Shown here in pieces: positions 34,709-39,113 of a stretch of DNA of 39,113 bases (positions are counted from its first letter, which is position 1; each line of letters begins with the position of its first letter). Both the position numbers and the translations under genes were made by a program. The notes under the pieces were generated by a model. The model was given only the letters and a program-made list of their open reading frames with translations, did no database searches and was not told the DNA's origin. This stretch comes from Bacteroidota bacterium (GTDB lineage Bacteria; Bacteroidota; Bacteroidia; Flavobacteriales; Flavobacteriaceae): assembly GCA_024278565.1 (NCBI GenBank), contig JAJRSY010000333.1, forward strand, positions 1-39,113. Reading direction: 5' to 3'.

Positions 34709-35712
34709 ACAAAGAACAACATCTATTGACCGATACTTTTGGAAGACAACATAACTATCTTCGTATCTCACTTACCGAGCGCTGTAATTTACGCTGCACC
34801 TATTGTATGCCCGAGGAAGGGATTGCACTTTCACCCAAATCGCACATTATGTCGTTCGATGAGGTTTACAGCATCGCAAAAATATTTGTGGACCACGGGG
34901 TCACCAAAATAAGGCTTACCGGTGGTGAGCCTATGGTCCGCAAAGATATTCCCGTGATTTTAAAACAATTGGCATCTTTGCCCGTTGAACTGTCACTTTC
35001 TACCAACGGAATCAATATTGATAGGTTTATCGATACTCTTAAGGCAAACGATATTCACAATATAAACGTGAGCTTAGACTCTTTGGATGCTGAAAAATTT
35101 CATCAAATTACCCGAAGAAATTATTTTGAAAAAGTATATAACAACATTTTGCTCTTGGCAACCAATGGGTTTAAGGTGAAGATAAATACCGTTTTGATAA
35201 AAAATTTCAATGACAATGAAATAGTCGATTTCATCGAGCTTACCAAAAATATTCCCGTCACCATTAGATTTATCGAGTTCATGCCATTTGATGGCAATAA
35301 GTGGGACTTAAAGAGAATGATCTCTTATCAAGAGATCATGAACACCGTTTATAGGGTTTTTTCGCAAAATCGTGTCCATCGCTTGTTGGACGCTCCCAAT
35401 GACACCTCTAAAAATTACAAAATAGAAGGCTATAAGGGCAGCTTTGCCGTTATCAGTTCAGTTACCTCCCCGTTTTGTGGCTCCTGTAACAGATTGCGGT
35501 TAACGGCCAACGGCCAACTCAAAAATTGTCTGTTCTCGGCCTCGGAATCTGATTTGCTCACCGCCCTTCGCAAAGGGGAAAATATAGAACCCGTCATACA
35601 AAAAGCAGTACAGGGCAAACTTGGAATACGGGGTGGAATGGATACTTTAGAGAAATTAAAGACACCTCGCTTGCACACAAAGAACAGAAGTATGACCACC
35701 ATCGGGGGCTGA
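34705..35712 (+). CDS. moaA: GTP 3',8-cyclase MoaA
   Basis: MoaA is the radical-SAM enzyme that, with MoaC, turns GTP into the first pterin intermediate. The 335-residue protein has the SAM cluster motif CNLRCTYC (about residues 28-35), then GLYxGGEP-type sequence IRLTGGEPMVRKD. The second 4Fe-4S cluster motif is CGSCNRLRLTANGQLKNCLF, and the essential C-terminal Gly-Gly follows TTI. It overlaps moaCB by 4 bp. It ends 12 bp from the convergent membrane gene, with no room for a separate terminator. Confidence 0.95.
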   Translation: MNKEQHLLTDTFGRQHNYLRISLTERCNLRCTYCMPEEGIALSPKSHIMSFDEVYSIAKIFVDHGVTKIRLTGGEPMVRKDIPVILKQLASLPVELSLSTNGINIDRFIDTLKANDIHNINVSLDSLDAEKFHQITRRNYFEKVYNNILLLATNGFKVKINTVLIKNFNDNEIVDFIELTKNIPVTIRFIEFMPFDGNKWDLKRMISYQEIMNTVYRVFSQNRVHRLLDAPNDTSKNYKIEGYKGSFAVISSVTSPFCGSCNRLRLTANGQLKNCLFSASESDLLTALRKGENIEPVIQKAVQGKLGIRGGMDTLEKLKTPRLHTKNRSMTTIGG

Positions 35713-35724
35713 ACCTATCTGCCC

Positions 35725-36933
35725 TTACCGCAATGGCCTCAAATTAATTGCCAACATAAACAGTAAGCTCAAAGGAACCGCCATACTGGCAAGGGCCAAT
35801 ATTTCAAAATACCCTTCCAAAAGAGGGGCTTTTTGCCAAGCCATTATTCCTTTATAGAAAATTAAGCCCTCAGTAGCGATAAAACCTAATATGTAGACGA
35901 AATATACCTTTTTGGGTAATTGTAACAACTTGTAATATTCCAAAAACAAAAATAACCCGAGGGTCGTTACACCCAAAAATGTCCAATGCAAATACCCAAT
36001 AACAAAATCGGTTATGGTGGCCGCCAAATTTGAAAAATAAGGAATTGCCGATAGCAATTGAAGCGTCATTTTCATTGCTAAAATAATGGTCGTGGTCAGT
36101 AGTATGCTCTTTTGGAACGGAGAAAAAACATCAGATAGCATTATTCTCGATTTTGAAAATGCCTTAAGAAGAATTACGAAGGCCATAATTTGGAGCACTG
36201 CGCCCATTGCCCCCAAAATAAACAATACTTCGGAAGGCTTTGTCCATAAGGTAGACAAAAAAAAAGTAAGTACGGCCCCTAAGTTCATACTCCAAAAAAA
36301 ATGTTTGAACGACCTCTTGGGGATTTGAACATTGTTTTCTTCCAGCGTATAGAACAATATTCCCAGAAGTGCTAGAATCATCCATCCATTGTATTGAAAA
36401 TGCAGATAAAAATAGATGGCCAGTCGATACCAGACTGACTCTGGCCCAAGGGTGGCCGTGACCCCGCCGAGTACCCACGGCCCCAAACTCGACAAAACCA
36501 TATACCACAAAGCAAACTTTACACACCTATAAGAACAGGTATTCTTATATGATGCAGGAACATTATTAATAAAAAACCAAGTAAACCAATACGATGCAAA
36601 CAAAAACAGGGTGGAAAAAATAATTGAAAAAAGGGCATAGCCCTGAAATGGGAAACTCAATAGCATACCCACCAACGTAAACTGGGTAAACCAAAAAAGA
36701 ATACGGTATTCCTTATCTCGGCCTTGCTTGTTCAAGTATAGCATATAGAGTAATGTGGTCAATGCCATATACACCCAGCCCAATAAGGCAATATGCGAAT
36801 GTGCATGAACGATATACCGATAATCCGCAGGTATTTTCACCGAAATATAGAACCTTAAAACAGTGCCCAATACCGCAGCAAACAAAAAGTAAGCCAACGC
36901 CAGCTTGGCATGGTTTTTTAAATTGAACATCAT
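35725..36933 (-). CDS. 12-helix membrane protein resembling oxidase subunit I
   Basis: The 402-residue protein has twelve predicted helices, the number found in haem-copper oxidase subunit I. Histidines lie at comparable helices: HAHSHIALLGW (helix 2), YLHFQYNGW (helix 6) and GYLHWTFLG (helix 10). The His-His pair that binds copper B (GPHH in CcoN here) is missing, as is the HxH pattern in helix 10. It may bind one haem, sense NO or oxygen, or act in assembly. The start at ATG 36933 or 36930 is preferred to 36984, which lies within the predicted operator. It is divergent from the 598-residue gene and convergent with moaA. It is not NnrS by motif. Confidence 0.65.
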   Translation of the reverse strand: MMFNLKNHAKLALAYFLFAAVLGTVLRFYISVKIPADYRYIVHAHSHIALLGWVYMALTTLLYMLYLNKQGRDKEYRILFWFTQFTLVGMLLSFPFQGYALFSIIFSTLFLFASYWFTWFFINNVPASYKNTCSYRCVKFALWYMVLSSLGPWVLGGVTATLGPESVWYRLAIYFYLHFQYNGWMILALLGILFYTLEENNVQIPKRSFKHFFWSMNLGAVLTFFLSTLWTKPSEVLFILGAMGAVLQIMAFVILLKAFSKSRIMLSDVFSPFQKSILLTTTIILAMKMTLQLLSAIPYFSNLAATITDFVIGYLHWTFLGVTTLGLFLFLEYYKLLQLPKKVYFVYILGFIATEGLIFYKGIMAWQKAPLLEGYFEILALASMAVPLSLLFMLAINLRPLR

Positions 36934-36978
36934 ATAAATGTTTTTTAGAAAGCCAATTGGGTATTTAATGTGATTAAC

Positions 36979-37022
36979 TGACAAATATCATATTTTTAGA
37001 TCTTATTATTTAGGAAAATTTG
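36979..37022 (+). promoter_or_regulatory. Predicted Fnr-type promoter of the 598-residue gene
   Basis: Operator TGAC-AAAT-ATCA (36979-36990) is followed 30.5 bp from its centre by AAAATTTG (37015-37022), one mismatch from TAnnTTTG. The start would be near 37027 with a 53-base leader. On the minus strand the box at the same distance is poor, so control of the membrane gene from this site is less clear. Confidence 0.5.
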
Positions 37023-37079
37023 TCGTTACCGAACATTTTTCACTTATAAAATTGTTGTTTACCTTAAATAAATTGTGTT

Positions 37080-38876
37080 ATGACAAATACCCATTCGTTC
37101 CATATTCCCGTAATGGGAATTGGCTTCACCATTGATTCTCCTTTAAAAGTCTCACAGTTTGGCATCGACTCTGTCATTTCATTGGTAGATGATATTCTCT
37201 TGGAGAAGCTAAGAAAAATGTATTGCGAGAAATTTGAGCAACCTTACACTGAGATCACTAATAAAATGGCAGATTTCAGAGCAAAAAGAATTACTTCCTA
37301 TCTCGATCTTGTTCATGGTATTGCCAAAGAAAAATTTGAAGAACTTAAGAACATCACCATTGAATCTGGTGTTGACATAAAGAAATATTTTTCAATGTTA
37401 CCGGATACGTCTTCGTTAAAGCAAGAATTCAACCACCTTACCAAAGACTATTTCAATGTAGAGGAAATCAAAACTTGGGCAAAAGAAAATTTGACCATGG
37501 GCAGTATCGATGTAAATATCATGACCAAGGTCGATAAGGACAATTACGTGAAAAAAGAAAAGCTTCTCCCCGAGTACAATGATGCGCACGCCGCACTAAG
37601 GGGTTACGCAAACAGTGGCCTTGGGTCGTCGTTAATTCTTTCTGCTGGCATGAACCCTAGGCTCTATAGTTATATGGAGCAGTTCGATGATTTTTACCCT
37701 GATGAAAATGGATCTATAAAAAAGAAGATAGTATTGAAGGTCAGTGATTATAGGTCGGCTTTGATACAAGGAAAATTCTTGGCAAAAAAAGGACTATGGG
37801 TTTCAGAGTACCGCATTGAATCAGGGCTAAATTGTGGCGGACATGCATTTGCCACCGAAGGGTATCTTATGGGTCCGATCCTAAATCAGTTTAAAGAAAA
37901 CAAAGAAGAATTGAAGCAAACGGTACATGAGATCTTATCGAAGGCCTTGGTCAATAAAAACCGTATCGTTCCAAAAACCACATTGCCCTTAAAATTAACG
38001 GCGCAGGGTGGCGTTGGCACAACAGAAGAACACAATTTTCTATTGGATCATTACAAGATGGATTCTGTAGGTTGGGGCACCCCCTTTCTTTTGGTTTCAG
38101 AAGCTACCACAGTTGATGGTGCTACAGTGAAAAGTCTGGTAAAAGCTAAAGAAGATGACCTGTACCTTAGTAATATTTCCCCACTGGGCATTCCTTTTCA
38201 TAGTTTAAAGGGAAATACCAAGGATATGGAAAAATCAAAGCGAATGGCAAAAGGCACCCCTGGAAGCTCTTGTCCGAAAAAGTTCGTGTCACTGAACAAA
38301 GAATTTTTAGATACGGGTCTCTGCACCGCATCAAGACAGTACCAGTATTTGAAAATAAAAGAATTGGATCAGCAAGGGCTCTCTGAAGAGGATTACAATT
38401 ACCACTACAACAAAATAACCGAAAAATCATGTACCTGTGTCGGTTTGGGCACATCTGCCCTACTTGTATATGGGTTGGATACAAAAACCGAAGGTGAAGG
38501 TGTTTCAGTATGCCCAGGGCCCAATTTAGCTTATTTCTCCAAAATACTGGGGTTAAGTGAAATGGTAGATCATATTTACGGTAGAACCAATGTGATAACA
38601 AGAACTGACCGTCCGAATATGTTTGTCAAAGAGCTTCATATTTATCTAGAATACCTTAAAGAACGTATTACCGAAAACATTATCGATACGACAGATAAGC
38701 AACGAAAATATTTATTGTCCTTTGCCAATAATTTGAATGAAGGCATAAGCTATTACCAAGAATTGTTCACTAAACAAAAAGAAGGTTTTATGGCGACCAA
38801 AGACCAAGTTTTCAGTGAATTGAACGAAGGAAAGCAGACTTTAAACAAAATGGTACGGGAAATAGAAATATTATAA
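37080..38876 (+). CDS. Uncharacterised 598-residue cysteine-containing protein
   Basis: I do not recognise a named family. The protein has no signal or membrane helix, so it is probably cytoplasmic. The N-terminal third (1-190) is helical. The middle has GLNCGGHAFATEGYLMGP (about 250-267) and AQGGVGTTEEHNFLLDHY with MDSVGWGTPFLLVSEATTVD (about 305-345), a Gly-rich and GWGTPF pattern reminiscent of FMN-binding TIM barrels such as glutamate synthase or nitronate monooxygenase. Cysteines follow in GTPGSSCPKK, TGLCTASRQY, KSCTCVGLGTSAL and VSVCPGPN and could hold an Fe-S cluster. The C-terminus (about 510-598) is a helical, coiled-coil-like tail. Its predicted Fnr-type promoter and place beside Mo-cofactor genes suggest an anaerobic redox role. 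Confidence 0.75.
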   Translation: MTNTHSFHIPVMGIGFTIDSPLKVSQFGIDSVISLVDDILLEKLRKMYCEKFEQPYTEITNKMADFRAKRITSYLDLVHGIAKEKFEELKNITIESGVDIKKYFSMLPDTSSLKQEFNHLTKDYFNVEEIKTWAKENLTMGSIDVNIMTKVDKDNYVKKEKLLPEYNDAHAALRGYANSGLGSSLILSAGMNPRLYSYMEQFDDFYPDENGSIKKKIVLKVSDYRSALIQGKFLAKKGLWVSEYRIESGLNCGGHAFATEGYLMGPILNQFKENKEELKQTVHEILSKALVNKNRIVPKTTLPLKLTAQGGVGTTEEHNFLLDHYKMDSVGWGTPFLLVSEATTVDGATVKSLVKAKEDDLYLSNISPLGIPFHSLKGNTKDMEKSKRMAKGTPGSSCPKKFVSLNKEFLDTGLCTASRQYQYLKIKELDQQGLSEEDYNYHYNKITEKSCTCVGLGTSALLVYGLDTKTEGEGVSVCPGPNLAYFSKILGLSEMVDHIYGRTNVITRTDRPNMFVKELHIYLEYLKERITENIIDTTDKQRKYLLSFANNLNEGISYYQELFTKQKEGFMATKDQVFSELNEGKQTLNKMVREIEIL

Positions 38877-38932
38877 TCGGTTTCTCCGGCACTGCTAATT
38901 TACTACTGCCTGTCACATTTGTTAGTGAAACT

Positions 38933-38950
38933 CTCCCGATGAGTCGGGAG
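38933..38950. repeat. CTCCCGA/TCGGGAG hairpin
   Basis: CTCCCGA (38933-38939) and TCGGGAG (38944-38950) form a perfect 7-bp stem 56 bp after the 598-residue gene. There is no T run, so it resembles the dispersed CCCGA hairpins at 3209 and 3261 more than a terminator, though it may protect or end the mRNA. Confidence 0.45.
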
Positions 38951-38978
38951 TTAGTTGAACCTGCCTCGTCCGGGTCAC

Positions 38979-39031
38979 GTCCTGAAATAGGTTGACTAAA
39001 AAACGAATAAAAAGTCAACTTAAAACAGGAC
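38979..39031. repeat. Imperfect inverted repeat at the IS left end
   Basis: GTCCTGAAATAGGTTGACT (38979-38997) faces AGTCAACTTAAAACAGGAC (39013-39031), matching at 15 of 19 positions. The outer copy is probably the left terminal repeat of the insertion sequence; the inner copy lies just before the transposase start. Confidence 0.55.
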
Positions 39032-39034
39032 AAA

Positions 39035-39113
39035 ATGAAAACAAAAGAAACGCTAAGTGAACAGAGTAAACGTAGAATAGTATCGGAAGTTCTATCGGGA
39101 AAATATACCAAAG
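39035..39113 (+). CDS. IS transposase OrfA, 5' end only
   Basis: The frame MKTKETLSEQSKRRIVSEVL continues SGKYTK and runs off the window. The sequence is that of the N-terminal HTH of a small transposase subunit, most like IS3-family OrfA proteins. Together with the terminal repeat upstream it marks the left end of an insertion sequence, placed 100 bp after the 598-residue gene. Confidence 0.65.
   Translation, partial: MKTKETLSEQSKRRIVSEVLSGKYTK

Noticed and set aside
1..39113. CRISPR array, tRNA or rRNA genes
   Set aside because: No regularly spaced direct repeats or recognisable structural RNA sequences were seen; the repeats present are irregular palindromes.

Overview
The window reads as chromosome of a member of the Bacteroidota, most likely a marine-type Flavobacteriaceae. 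The evidence is: a cbb3 oxidase with fused CcoN-CcoO and a one-haem CcoP; a fused MoaC-MoaB; promoters of the Bacteroidota TAnnTTTG type; few recognisable Shine-Dalgarno sequences; and many dispersed GC-rich CCTGCC/GGCAGG palindromes in AT-richer DNA. The genus cannot be fixed from sequence alone.

Layout. (1) 1-4010 is an accessory island. Two copies of a palindrome-rich element (1-157 and 3386-3607) bracket a gene remnant, a Bro-N/DinD-like gene and a SWIM zinc-finger gene, followed by a truncated four-helix-bundle (23S rRNA IVS-type) gene. (2) 4007-8527 holds hutI, hutU and hutG for histidine breakdown; hutH is not here. (3) 8784-20429 is a micro-oxic respiration block: a small hypothetical gene, uspA and a Crp/Fnr regulator on the minus strand, then ccoI, a wrecked DoxX-like gene, ccoS, ccoNO, ccoQ, ccoP, ccoG, ccoH and a TauE/SafE-like membrane gene. 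(4) 20838-23891 holds an acyl-CoA hydrolase/transferase, deoC, deoD and a truncated haemoglobin. (5) 30259-23908 (minus) is a periplasmic nitrate reductase operon: napD, napA, a duplicated tetrahaem napB, a tetrahaem lipoprotein, a four-cluster Fe-S protein and an NrfD-like membrane subunit, with no NapC or NapGH. (6) 31290-35712 makes the molybdenum cofactor that NapA needs: moeA, a ModE-like HTH protein, moaD, moaE, moaCB, moaA. (7) 35725-38876 holds a divergent pair: a 12-helix protein resembling oxidase subunit I, and a 598-residue cysteine-containing protein of unknown function. An IS left end closes the window.

How it works together. The Fnr-type gene sits beside high-affinity oxidase assembly genes, and the window also encodes nitrate respiration and its cofactor. 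I find five copies of a TGA(C/T)-N4-(A/G)TCA operator, ahead of uspA, ccoI, ccoS-NOQP, moeA and the 598-residue gene. Each lies 29.5 or 30.5 bp upstream of a TAnnTTTG-like -7 box, which places the operator near -42, as for class II Fnr/Crp activation. This suggests one low-oxygen regulon and draws the uncharacterised 598-residue protein into it. The nap operon lacks this site and instead has a perfect 22-bp dyad directly upstream of napD.
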